Origin: JBKPDV01 sp046728075
GTDB taxonomy: Bacteria > Acidobacteriota > Thermoanaerobaculia > UBA5066 > Gp7-AA6
Assembly (NCBI GenBank): GCA_046728075.1
Contig: JBKPDV010000161.1
Coordinates: forward strand, 1-14,063
Direction of reading: 5' to 3'
DNA: 14,063 nt
Shown here: piece after piece, positions 1 through 6,904 of the stretch
Layout of the letters: each line of letters starts with the position of its first letter
Position numbering within the stretch: position 1 is the first letter of the stretch
The notes under the pieces: model-generated
Seen by the model: only the letters and a program-made list of their open reading frames with translations
What the model was told of the DNA's origin: nothing
The model's database searches: none
Made by a program: the position numbers and the translations under genes

Positions 1-19
1 TCGCTGAAAGCCTTCCTGA

Positions 20-131
20 GCCGGCGCGGCGCCCCCCTCACCCCGCCCCTCTCCCAGAGGGAGAGGGAGTACTTGCGCCGGCGCGGCGCTTCGCGCACGC
101 CGGGACTTGGATTTGAGTTGCGCACGCCGGG
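20..131. repeat. Non-coding edge region with short direct repeats
   Basis: No gene is visible in the first 131 bases. The 13-mer GCCGGCGCGGCGC occurs at 20-32 and again at 77-89, bracketing the hairpin repeat at 34-70. A second direct repeat, GCGCACGCCGGG, occurs at 93-104 and 120-131 and abuts the stop codon of the DUF5916 gene at 132-134. The arrangement looks like layered intergenic repeats downstream of that gene. No insertion-sequence ends or open frame were recognised. Confidence 0.6.
34..70 (-). repeat. GGGAGAGGG hairpin repeat, copy 1
   Basis: CCCTCTCCC at 47-55 and GGGAGAGGG at 59-67 form a perfect 9-bp stem with the 3-nt loop AGA, flanked by CCCCTCACCCCG. Read on the minus strand this matches the copy at 8279-8318: an ACTCCCTCTCCC arm, the loop, then GGGAGAGGGGCGGGGTGAGG. 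It lies 62 bp past the end of the DUF5916 gene in its direction of transcription, so it could help end or stabilise that transcript. It lacks a T-run. Similar hairpins are common between genes in high-GC bacteria. Confidence 0.75.
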
Positions 132-2396
132 TTACTTCTGAAATGCGTAGCTGAGCTTCAGGAAGAACTGGTGGCTGGCCTTGGCCCAGTGGTCGTCTTC
201 CAGCAGCGTCCGGTTGTCGCCGTAACCGACGTAGAGAACCGATTGCCAGTTTAATTTGTAGGCGAAGAGCGCGGAGGCGGTGAAGCTTCCGTCACGCTCT
301 GTGACGACAGAGGTATAGAGAGTCGGGTCGCGGCGCGTCGTGATGTACTGCCCGATCAGGCGGACGAACGCGCGCGACGTCAGGGTGTAGACCGCCTTCA
401 ACCTCGCGATGTCCGCTGTGAACAGGCGGCGCGAGCCGCGCCCGTCGCGAAGGTCCACGTTGACGAAGCTGCGCGCCGCCACGGGGCTCAGGGCGAGGTG
501 ATCCGTCGGGCGGATCGTGGCCTGCAGGTTGATGTCGGCTCCGGTCCCGGCCCGTGAGTTGTCGAAGTCGATCTGCTGGCCGGCTGTCCCTTGAAGAATG
601 ATTTGGGAGATCCAGCGGTTCGGAGAGAACTGCGTGTAGTAGACCAGCTGCGAGCGCGGGAAGGTCGTCGGACCGCTGCGGACCCGGTCGAACGCCCATC
701 GAATGCGCGTGAACGAGTTCCAGATGCCGTCCATGTTGAAACCGGGGGAGATGTCGCGACTGATCAGATGACCGTCGGTGTCGGCCTGGTAGTCGGCGAC
801 GAAGAACGCGCGCCACCGAGAGATTGGAAAGTGAGTCGGGCGAAGGGTGTATCCCGCTTCGTTGTAGTTCTCGTGAAAGCCGACCTGCGGAACGAATCCG
901 TCGTCGGCCCGAAAACCGTCGCCGTAGTTCTTGTACTCGGTATACCAGTCCCAGTGGACGTCGCTGTGCGAGTACCAGATGTCGCCGGCGTGGGAGTCGA
1001 GCTTTTGTCCCGTCCACTGATCGGAGAGATCCGGCCGGTTGGGAGTCTCCGTGTTCGAGAGGAGAAACTGGCCCGTGACCGTGTCGTGTTCCCCCGCGCG
1101 CCATTGAAAATCCGGCCCGTAGACGCGGTTGTAGCCGCCTCCCTTCACTTCTCGGTCCGTCGCGAGGAAGCTCACGAACGACTTGCCGAAATCGTGGCGC
1201 ATACGCGCCATTCCGACGAAGGAGGAGAAGTCCTGGTCGGCGAAGCTCGAGCCGTTGGGTCCGGGCAGGATCACGCTGCCTCCTCCCCGGTCTTCTGCGA
1301 CGAAGGCGGTGTACTGATTGGAATCGAACTTGCCGGTCGCGCGGATGCCCCAGCGAGGGGATGTGATGCTGCGTGTGTAAACGGCCGGGATCGGTGTCGA
1401 GAAGAGCTCCAGACCCTCCAGAAAGAAGGGCCGCTTCTCCGGGTAGAAGAGCGCGAAGCGCTGGTTGACCGCGATCTGCGCCACGTCGGACTCGACCTGC
1501 GAAAAGTCCGGGTTCAACGTCGCATCGATCGCCGTGTTCACGTTGGGAGTCCACTTCGCGTCCACGCCGCCGTCGCCGCGGATCGGCTTGTTGACCAGAG
1601 ACGACCCGAGATCGCCGAGCGGAACGGCGTCCTGCTTGGCCGTCACGTACGGGGCGACGATGAGATGCCCCGCGGGAGGCAGGTGTTCCAGTCCCGTCAG
1701 GACGTTGGAACGGCAGATGAAGCAATTGCTGCCGCGCGGGAGCTTGGCCGAGAACATCTGATAGCGGAAGTCGCGCGGATAGTTTCTGTAGAGAAGGATT
1801 CCCCAGGTCTGCGGATCGCCCGCCGGGTAGCGCAGAGAAGAGAACGGGACGCGCATCTCCAGGATCCAACCTTCCGATGTGATCTTCGCGGCCGCGTCCC
1901 AGTAGAAATCCGGAGAGCTGTCTTCGTTGCCGGTCGTGTCGTCCGTGATCGCGTCGTATTGGATTCCACGCGGGTTGGCGAGCAGGAGAAGACCCGTTCG
2001 CTGATCGTTTCGGGTGTCGAGAATGATCCCGCCGTAATCGGTATAGCTCGGCACGGCGTCCCGATCACCGTAGGGGGCTCGGATCCGGGAAGGCTCCGGA
2101 TCGAAGAACTCGAAGGCGGCGTAGAGAGCCTTGTCGTCGTAGGTCAGGTATCCGATCGTCTTGACCCTGGGGGCGACGTTGTCGCCGGGATTGGTCTCGT
2201 ACCACGTCTCGATCTTCTCCGCTCCCTGCCAGCCGGGATCGGAGAGATCGGCATCGACCGTGATCGGACCGGCGGCCCGATGAATCCGGATTTCCGGTCC
2301 CTGCGTGCTCGAAGGCGGCGCGGCACGCGCGATGGACCAGCCGGCCAGGGCGAGGCATACCCCCAGAACGGCCGCTCGGTTGCCCCTCCCCTCCAT
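132..2396 (-). CDS. CBM9-like / DUF5916 outer-membrane beta-barrel protein
   Basis: A 754-aa protein, probably exported to the outer membrane. Residues 1-25 are a signal peptide with hydrophobic core AAVLGVCLALAGWSIARA. Residues about 35-215 resemble the carbohydrate-binding family 9-like domain (GPITVDADLSDPGW near 43-56, and a GWILEMRVPFSSLRY segment near 176-190). From about 240 the DUF5916 region follows, with the hallmark stretch LNPDFSQVESDVAQ at 294-307 and FYPEKRPFFLEG at 317-328. The remainder is rich in alternating aromatic strands and ends in LSYAFQK, as expected of a barrel. The ATG at 2396 is chosen because it starts the signal peptide exactly; GGGAGG directly abuts it, closer than a normal Shine-Dalgarno. 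A longer frame to 2486 would run through the inverted repeats. A CFIC cysteine pair lies at 225-228. The family is common in Bacteroidota and Acidobacteriota and its substrate is unknown. It is transcribed alone. Confidence 0.88.
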   Translation of the reverse strand: MEGRGNRAAVLGVCLALAGWSIARAAPPSSTQGPEIRIHRAAGPITVDADLSDPGWQGAEKIETWYETNPGDNVAPRVKTIGYLTYDDKALYAAFEFFDPEPSRIRAPYGDRDAVPSYTDYGGIILDTRNDQRTGLLLLANPRGIQYDAITDDTTGNEDSSPDFYWDAAAKITSEGWILEMRVPFSSLRYPAGDPQTWGILLYRNYPRDFRYQMFSAKLPRGSNCFICRSNVLTGLEHLPPAGHLIVAPYVTAKQDAVPLGDLGSSLVNKPIRGDGGVDAKWTPNVNTAIDATLNPDFSQVESDVAQIAVNQRFALFYPEKRPFFLEGLELFSTPIPAVYTRSITSPRWGIRATGKFDSNQYTAFVAEDRGGGSVILPGPNGSSFADQDFSSFVGMARMRHDFGKSFVSFLATDREVKGGGYNRVYGPDFQWRAGEHDTVTGQFLLSNTETPNRPDLSDQWTGQKLDSHAGDIWYSHSDVHWDWYTEYKNYGDGFRADDGFVPQVGFHENYNEAGYTLRPTHFPISRWRAFFVADYQADTDGHLISRDISPGFNMDGIWNSFTRIRWAFDRVRSGPTTFPRSQLVYYTQFSPNRWISQIILQGTAGQQIDFDNSRAGTGADINLQATIRPTDHLALSPVAARSFVNVDLRDGRGSRRLFTADIARLKAVYTLTSRAFVRLIGQYITTRRDPTLYTSVVTERDGSFTASALFAYKLNWQSVLYVGYGDNRTLLEDDHWAKASHQFFLKLSYAFQK

Positions 2397-2433
2397 CCTC
2401 CCGTTTAGACGTGGGGGTCCGGGAAAAGTTAGG

Positions 2434-2489
2434 GTGTCTACGAAAGTTTTCGCATTTCTCGACCGCGCCCGCTGTTGTCGAGACACTAC
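2434..2489. promoter_or_regulatory. Nested inverted repeats in divergent promoter region
   Basis: The 122-bp gap between the divergent genes starting at 2396 (-) and 2519 (+) contains three overlapping dyads. CGAAA-GT-TTTCG (2441-2452) is a perfect short palindrome. TCTCGAC (2457-2463) pairs with GTCGAGA (2477-2483) across 13 nt. GTGTCT (2434-2439) can pair with AGACAC (2481-2486), sharing bases with the previous right arm. Operator use for both genes is an inference. I could not assign convincing -35/-10 boxes. Confidence 0.4.
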
Positions 2490-2518
2490 CGCGAAACTTC
2501 CGAGCTAGACTCGAAGAA

Positions 2519-3205
2519 ATGTCGATTGCACTGAATGCCCGGTCCGTCCTTGCGGCGAGCAGTGCTTTTTTCCGCAGCCACGAGCTGGGCGCCCTCGCGA
2601 AGGGGCTTCCGGCCGAGTTGACGCTTTCGGCAGCTGGGCAGAACCGCTCCGAGCAAGCGGTGTCGGAGGGGTTCGACTCCTCGTTCGTCTTTCCTTCCGT
2701 CGGGGACCAGAAGATCCACTTCGAAGCGATGGTCAAGCAGCTGGCCACCGCGCCCGCCTTCGGTCTTTCCAGGAAAGAGCAGTACACCCCGCCGGTGATA
2801 CCGGAAGCGCGGACATTGAAAACGACGCCCGCCCGCAACCGCCCGACAGGCTGCTACGTTCTCTTCTACCGAACCAGTCCCTTCCCGCGTGAAACGCGCG
2901 AGAAGAGCGCCCCGGACATCGACAAGCTGTTTTCGTCGCTTGGCTGGACGGGTCTCACGGTTTCCGAATACCTGGTCCTCCAGCGGCTGCTCGCCGAGAA
3001 GAATGGCGACCACCGCTTCGATCTCTACGCGCCCGACTCCGCGCGCTCCCAATGGCAGTGGCTTCTCGATACGCGGCTTCCGTCCGGCGCGGTGATGGCG
3101 TTCTGGAATCCGCGGGGCTGCCGACTGGAGATCGGTGCCGCGCCCGACGAAGTCTCGACCGCCCGTCGGGGAGCCCATCCGACAGTGGTGGTGCCTTTAG
3201 GTTGA
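2519..3205 (+). CDS. Hypothetical protein, 228 aa
   Basis: I do not recognise this family. Codon use is strongly C/G-ending along its length and the protein composition is ordinary for a soluble cytoplasmic protein, which supports it over the open frame antisense to it. There is no signal peptide or membrane segment. The N-terminal half is low in structure cues. The C-terminal half looks like a folded domain, with YVLFYRTSPFPRE, then LGWTGLTVSEYLVLQRLL and a WQWLLDTRLPSGAVMAFWNP segment rich in aromatics. The ATG at 2519 is preferred; upstream the frame stays open to a GTG at 2411 but crosses the inverted repeats of the divergent promoter region. The Shine-Dalgarno is weak (GAAG close to the ATG). 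It is divergent from the DUF5916 gene and convergent with the ABC operon, so it stands alone. Confidence 0.7.
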   Translation: MSIALNARSVLAASSAFFRSHELGALAKGLPAELTLSAAGQNRSEQAVSEGFDSSFVFPSVGDQKIHFEAMVKQLATAPAFGLSRKEQYTPPVIPEARTLKTTPARNRPTGCYVLFYRTSPFPRETREKSAPDIDKLFSSLGWTGLTVSEYLVLQRLLAEKNGDHRFDLYAPDSARSQWQWLLDTRLPSGAVMAFWNPRGCRLEIGAAPDEVSTARRGAHPTVVVPLG

Positions 3206-3219
3206 GAGATCCGAAGGTT

Positions 3220-3281
3220 TCAGCTCTCAGTTCTCAGTTTTCAGTTCCACACTGATAACTGATCACGGACAACTGACAACT
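3220..3281. repeat. Heptanucleotide tract 1, with inverted halves
   Basis: Four consecutive 7-mers TCAGCTC, TCAGTTC, TCAGTTT, TCAGTTC fill 3220-3247. After CAC, four more follow at 3251-3278 (ACTGATA, ACTGATC, ACGGACA, ACTGACA) plus ACT. The two halves are in opposite orientation (TCAGTT versus AACTGA), so the transcript from either strand can fold into a long imperfect hairpin. The tract fills most of the 75-bp gap between convergent genes and its last base is the first base of the permease A stop codon. It may act as a shared terminator. Confidence 0.8.
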
Positions 3282-4576
3282 CATCTCATGGCCTCCATCG
3301 GGGAGAGGCGCGAGGCGCGGATGGCGGGGTAGAGGCCGAATACGAGGGCGAGCGTCAGGGCGACGAGCCACGCCACGACGAGACCGACCGGGTTCACCAC
3401 GAGGCCCCAGGGGAACATCGGAGAGAGCACACCGCAGACGATCGTCCCGGCGATCGTACCGACAAAGGAGCCGAGCGCGGCAAGCACGCTCGCTTCCAGC
3501 AGGAACTGAACGAGCACCTCGCCGTCGGACGCGCCCATCGCCTTGCGCAAACCGATCTCGTAGCGCCGGTCCGAGAAGGAGATGAGCATCACCGAAAGCA
3601 CGCCGACTCCTCCGACGAGCAGAACGGTCGCCGCGAGGCTCATCAGGACGATGCGCCAGCCCCGCATCTCCTTTAAGAACTGGTTGTACCAGCGGGCGGA
3701 AACCTCCTCGAGGTCTTTGATCTCGACGTCCTCGATCCCGTGGTGGGCCTGCTTCACGCGTCCGAGGATCATGGAAGAGACTTCCGTCAGATCGCGGCGG
3801 TTGGCAAGCTTCACGGAGACCTGCGTGAGCTTGTGGTCGGGGTCCATGCGAGCCATGTAGGTCGAGAGCGGGATCTGAACGCCGTTGGCGTCGTAGTAGA
3901 TCTCCTCGGAAAAGATCTGGAGGCGATCCTGCAGTCCGACGATGCGAAACGGGATTCCCTCGATGACGATGTCGCGGCCGACGGGATCAGACCCGCCGAA
4001 AAGCTTCGAGCCCAGAGTCGCGCCGACGATCGCGACCGTGCTCCGTCTCTTCTCGTCGTCTTCTGTCAGGCCGCGTCCGGAGGCAATCGGACGATTCATG
4101 AGAACCCCGTACGGGGGTGTTATTCCCGAGACGAAGATGCGCTCGTTGCCACCGGACGTTCTCACCGAGGAGCGCCGTGTGGCGCGCGGCAGGAATGCCC
4201 GCACCTTCGGCGACTCGGCCGTGACGCGCGGCAGGTCTTCGTATCTCAACCCGGGGGACATCGCGAATCGTTTCTGCTCCTCGGAGGTCTCGGCCGCCTT
4301 CGGCACCACGACGGCCGTGCCGTCCCAGCTCATTCCGGCGAATCCAGTCGTCACCTTGTCCATGACGCCGTCCAAAACGGACGTCAGGACCACCAGGACG
4401 AAGACACCCAGCATCAGGAGCGTCAGCGTCAGAATGGACCGAAGCTTGTGCGCCCAGAGCTCGAGAAACCCGCCGCGCACAACTTCGAACATCAGGGCCA
4501 GGCGAGCGCGAACACCGAGGCGGCGCGCCGGGCGCGCAAGAGCCTGAGCGGCGGCGGGGACGGCGATGCTACTCAT
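3281..4576 (-). CDS. MacB-like ABC transporter permease (FtsX family), permease A
   Basis: A 431-aa inner-membrane permease with the MacB layout. A first membrane helix lies at about 48-68, followed by a large periplasmic MacB_PCD-type domain (about 70-300), then three helices at about 309-333, 355-387 and 394-418. The cytoplasmic FtsX-type loop DRRYEIGLRKAMGAS (336-350) should contact the ATPase, and the C-terminus YPAIRASRLSPMEAMR is typical of the family. No ATPase domain is fused, unlike E. coli MacB. The ATG at 4576 is chosen because the frame upstream (to 4651) translates the palindromic repeat. It is the last gene of the four-gene operon and probably pairs with permease B as a heterodimer. 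The substrate cannot be told from sequence; peptides, macrolide-like compounds or lipids are all possible in this family. Confidence 0.9.
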   Translation of the reverse strand: MSSIAVPAAAQALARPARRLGVRARLALMFEVVRGGFLELWAHKLRSILTLTLLMLGVFVLVVLTSVLDGVMDKVTTGFAGMSWDGTAVVVPKAAETSEEQKRFAMSPGLRYEDLPRVTAESPKVRAFLPRATRRSSVRTSGGNERIFVSGITPPYGVLMNRPIASGRGLTEDDEKRRSTVAIVGATLGSKLFGGSDPVGRDIVIEGIPFRIVGLQDRLQIFSEEIYYDANGVQIPLSTYMARMDPDHKLTQVSVKLANRRDLTEVSSMILGRVKQAHHGIEDVEIKDLEEVSARWYNQFLKEMRGWRIVLMSLAATVLLVGGVGVLSVMLISFSDRRYEIGLRKAMGASDGEVLVQFLLEASVLAALGSFVGTIAGTIVCGVLSPMFPWGLVVNPVGLVVAWLVALTLALVFGLYPAIRASRLSPMEAMR

Positions 4577-4582
4577 GGTGCA

Positions 4583-4683
4583 AACGCCGAGAACGCGCGT
4601 GAACGCAACGGGAAGTATGAAGTGAAGTACGAAGTTCGAACTGGGGCCCAACTTCTCGGCGTTCTCGCTGCGTTCCCGGCGTT
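4583..4683 (+). repeat. Operon palindrome, copy 1
   Basis: The left arm at 4583-4616 (AACGCCGAGAACGC... ending GGGAAGT) pairs with the right arm at 4651-4683 (ACTTCTCGGCGTT... ending CCCGGCGTT) with only a few mismatches over about 33 bp. The loop at 4617-4650 carries TGAAGTGAAGTACGAAG and the palindrome GTTCGAAC. The element fills the gap between permease B stop and permease A start. 4598-4634 is identical over 37 nt to copy 2 on the other strand, and 4659-4683 is identical over 25 nt to copy 3. Confidence 0.85.
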
Positions 4684-4696
4684 CCCGGCGATTCCG

Positions 4697-5947
4697 TTAT
4701 TCATAACGGAGCGCTTCCATCGGCGATTGCCGGCTCGCCTTGAAGGCCGGATACAACGCGAAGACGAAGCCGAAGAGTCCGGCCAGGAGAAACGCCCAGA
4801 TGAAGCTCTTCGGATCGAGATAGAGAGGGACCTCCAGAACGGATGTGATGATCTTCGAGAAGGCGACGCCGACGGCAAAGCCCAGAAATGCGCCGAGCGA
4901 GCTCAAGAGCATGGCCTCCGTCATGAACTCCTTGAAGACCTCGCGTCCGGAAGCTCCGATGGCCATCTTGACGCCGACCTCGCGCACCCGCTCTTTCAGC
5001 GTCGCGAGCTGGATGTTGACGTTGACCATCCCGCCGCCGATCAAGGACACGACACCCGCGAGCATGAAGATGACGTTGTAGACCTGTCCCTGGCTGCGGC
5101 GCTTGCGCACGCGGGCGGCGATGTCGTCGATCCGGAAATCCTCCTGCAGGCGGTGGGACGTCATCAGCGAGGAGGTAAGTCCCTTCGTGAAGTTCTGCAT
5201 CAGGTCGATGTCCGGAATCTTGAAGACGACCCGGTCGACGCGGTGGTAGGCGTCTCCCTGCATCCGCCTCGCGACGAGCGTGGCCGGCAGGGCGATGATC
5301 CGATTGCGCCAGGCGAAGACGTTGCCCTCGCTCTCGCGCCAGTGGAAGATCTTCTCTCTCAGGACGCCGACGACCGTCACGGGCATGTTGCCGACCCGGA
5401 TGACCTGGCCGACGGCGTCGCCCGTCGGAAAGAAAATGCTGTTCGCCTCCGCGCCGAGGAGGCACACGGGCGTCGCTTTCGCGATGTCCTCGGACGAGAA
5501 GACACGCCCGCGCTCGATCTCGTAGCCGTTCAGAGCCAGGTAATCGGCCCCGATTCCGGTGATCTGCCGTTCCTGATCGGCGAATGGGGATCGGACCCGA
5601 TCGCGGGCGAATTTCTCGACGCTGACCGCGTTCACGACCTTGGCGCCGAGCTTCTCGCCGTCCGAGGCGTCGTCGCGCCTCAGACCGAGGTTCGCGTTCT
5701 GAAGGGCCGACGGCGTCGTACCGTCCTTCACGGCCGCGGACGGCTGCACGTTTAGCTTGTCGAACCCTCCGCGCTTGGCCCACGCGTCGTCCGAGTGCCG
5801 CCGCTGGCTGTCGGAGATCGAGAAACCCCCGAGCACCGACGCGACGCCTAGCAGCACACCGAGCGTCTGCAGGATCGAACGGCCGAGGTTTTCGCGGATC
5901 TCGACCCAGGCGGCGAGCGTTCGCTCCCGGAAGGCGCCGGTCAGCAT
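4697..5947 (-). CDS. MacB-like ABC transporter permease (FtsX family), permease B
   Basis: A 416-aa inner-membrane permease of the same architecture as permease A. Helix 1 lies at about 24-42 (SILQTLGVLLGVASVLGGF), then a periplasmic MacB_PCD-like domain to about 285, then helices at about 290-312, 343-370 and 382-404. The coupling loop LKERVREVGVKMAIGASGREV (317-337) and the C-terminal YPAFKASRQSPMEALRYE are FtsX-family hallmarks. The two permeases are related in layout but clearly diverged, which suggests a heterodimeric pore with separate roles. The ATG at 5947 has no clear Shine-Dalgarno, and a CGCGC-TCTGT-GCGCG hairpin (5950-5964) lies directly upstream of it. It is the third gene of the operon. 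Confidence 0.9.
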   Translation of the reverse strand: MLTGAFRERTLAAWVEIRENLGRSILQTLGVLLGVASVLGGFSISDSQRRHSDDAWAKRGGFDKLNVQPSAAVKDGTTPSALQNANLGLRRDDASDGEKLGAKVVNAVSVEKFARDRVRSPFADQERQITGIGADYLALNGYEIERGRVFSSEDIAKATPVCLLGAEANSIFFPTGDAVGQVIRVGNMPVTVVGVLREKIFHWRESEGNVFAWRNRIIALPATLVARRMQGDAYHRVDRVVFKIPDIDLMQNFTKGLTSSLMTSHRLQEDFRIDDIAARVRKRRSQGQVYNVIFMLAGVVSLIGGGMVNVNIQLATLKERVREVGVKMAIGASGREVFKEFMTEAMLLSSLGAFLGFAVGVAFSKIITSVLEVPLYLDPKSFIWAFLLAGLFGFVFALYPAFKASRQSPMEALRYE

Positions 5948-5964
5948 GGCGCGCTCTGTGCGCG

Positions 5965-6084
5965 ACGCAACGCAGCGAGAACCCCGAGAACGCAGCGAGA
6001 ACGCCGGGAAGTGGAGCCCGCGTTCGGCGCTTCGTACTTCACTTCATACTTCCCGTTGCGTTCACGATGCGTTCTCGCTGCGTT
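5965..6084 (-). repeat. Operon palindrome, copy 2 (inverted)
   Basis: Same family as the elements at 4583-4683 and 6788-6904 but in the opposite orientation: 6030-6066 is the exact reverse complement of 4598-4634 (37 nt). The outer arms contain tandem CGAGAACGC-type units (left arm 5965-6012) and their complement GCGTTCTCGCTGCG (right arm about 6048-6084). The arms end at ...CGGGAAGT and ACTTCCCG..., as in copy 3. It fills the 141-bp gap between the ATPase stop and permease B start. Outer limits are approximate. Confidence 0.82.
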
Positions 6085-6088
6085 TCCG

Positions 6089-6769
6089 TCAGGCCGCTTC
6101 GGCGTGACGGATGACTCCGTCGTACAGCTCGACCTGACGTTGCGCCAGGGAGGCGATGTGCGGGTCGTGGGTGACGAGGATCACGGTGTTGCCCTGGCTG
6201 TGGAGCTCTCCGAAGAGGTCGAGAACCTCGGCTCCCGTCTTCGAGTCGAGCGCGCCGGTCGGCTCGTCCGCGAGCAGCAGGGCAGGATTGTTGGCCAGCG
6301 CCCGCGCGATCGCGACGCGCTGCCGCTGCCCGCCGGAGAGGACGGCCGGGAGAACGTTGGCCTTCTCCGGGATGCCGACGCGCTCGAGCAGCTCCAGCGC
6401 CCGCTTGCGGCGAGCCTTCCGCGAGACCCCCGCATAGAGAAGCGGCAGCTCGACGTTGCGAGCGATCGAGGCCTTCGGCAGGAGGTTGTAGTTCTGGAAG
6501 ACGAAGCCGACCTTCTCGTTGCGGATCTGCGCGAGCTCCGAGCCCGACAATCCCTGCACCGGCTCGCCATCCAGGAGATAACGCCCTTCGGAGGGAGAGT
6601 CGAGGCAGCCCAGGATCGCCATCAGCGTGGACTTCCCGGAACCCGACGGGCCGATCAACGCGACGAACTCGCCGCGGGAGACCGTCAGGTCAATCCCGCG
6701 GAGAGCGTGGACGGCGGCGCCGTTGTTCCCAAACGTCTTTGTCAGGCCCTGGGTCTCAATGATGTTCAT
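6089..6769 (-). CDS. ABC transporter ATP-binding protein, LolD/MacB type
   Basis: A 226-aa stand-alone ATPase that hydrolyses ATP to drive the two FtsX-type permeases encoded downstream. All key motifs are intact: Walker A GPSGSGKST at 40-48, Q-loop Gln92 in FVFQNYNLLP, signature LSGGQ at 144-148, Walker B LLLADE at 164-169 followed by the D-loop GALD, and H-loop His201 in VTHD. The FQNYNLLP and DEPTGALD stretches are typical of the LolD/MacB/FtsE branch rather than importer ATPases. Length matches the family (about 220-240 aa). It is cytoplasmic and membrane-associated. It is the second gene of the operon, separated from its neighbours on both sides by the palindromic elements. No SD-like purine run stands out before the ATG. 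Confidence 0.95.
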   Translation of the reverse strand: MNIIETQGLTKTFGNNGAAVHALRGIDLTVSRGEFVALIGPSGSGKSTLMAILGCLDSPSEGRYLLDGEPVQGLSGSELAQIRNEKVGFVFQNYNLLPKASIARNVELPLLYAGVSRKARRKRALELLERVGIPEKANVLPAVLSGGQRQRVAIARALANNPALLLADEPTGALDSKTGAEVLDLFGELHSQGNTVILVTHDPHIASLAQRQVELYDGVIRHAEAA

Positions 6770-6787
6770 AGTTCACTTCGTTGTTGA

Positions 6788-6904
6788 AACGCAACGTGAA
6801 CGCCGTGAACGCGGCGGGGACGGGTGAAGTGAAGTACGAACGATTGAACTCATACGTCCAACTTCCCGGCGTTCCCGTTGCGTTCTCGCTGCGTTCCCGG
6901 CGTT
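6788..6904 (+). repeat. Operon palindrome, copy 3
   Basis: The left arm (6788-6830) is made of GTGAACGC-type units ending TGAAGT, and the right arm (6861-6904) is ACTTCCCGGCGTTCCCGTTG followed by a 25-nt block (6880-6904) identical to 4659-4683. The loop carries GAAGTACGAA; TGAAGTGAAGTACGAA at 6825-6840 is shared with copies 1 and 2. It lies between the adaptor stop and ATPase start, and its last bases are part of the adaptor stop codon (6903-6905). The arms pair imperfectly over about 43 bp. Confidence 0.83.

Noticed and set aside
2486..3178. Open frame antisense to the hypothetical gene at 2519-3205
   Set aside because: Arg/Gly-rich product with no motif; the + strand frame has better C/G-ending codon use. 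Some doubt remains because neither is a known family.
4577..4651. N-terminal extension of permease A up to 4651
   Set aside because: The added residues come entirely from the palindromic element; the ATG at 4576 gives a normal MacB-type N-terminus.
3740..5755. Long open frame on the + strand antisense to the two permeases
   Set aside because: It crosses the palindromic junction element and both permease genes; its product is Arg/Asp-rich low-complexity, typical of an antisense shadow in high-GC DNA.
4577..6904. Small genes inside the operon gaps
   Set aside because: The gaps are accounted for by palindromic repeats; no frame has a start with Shine-Dalgarno and a non-repeat product.
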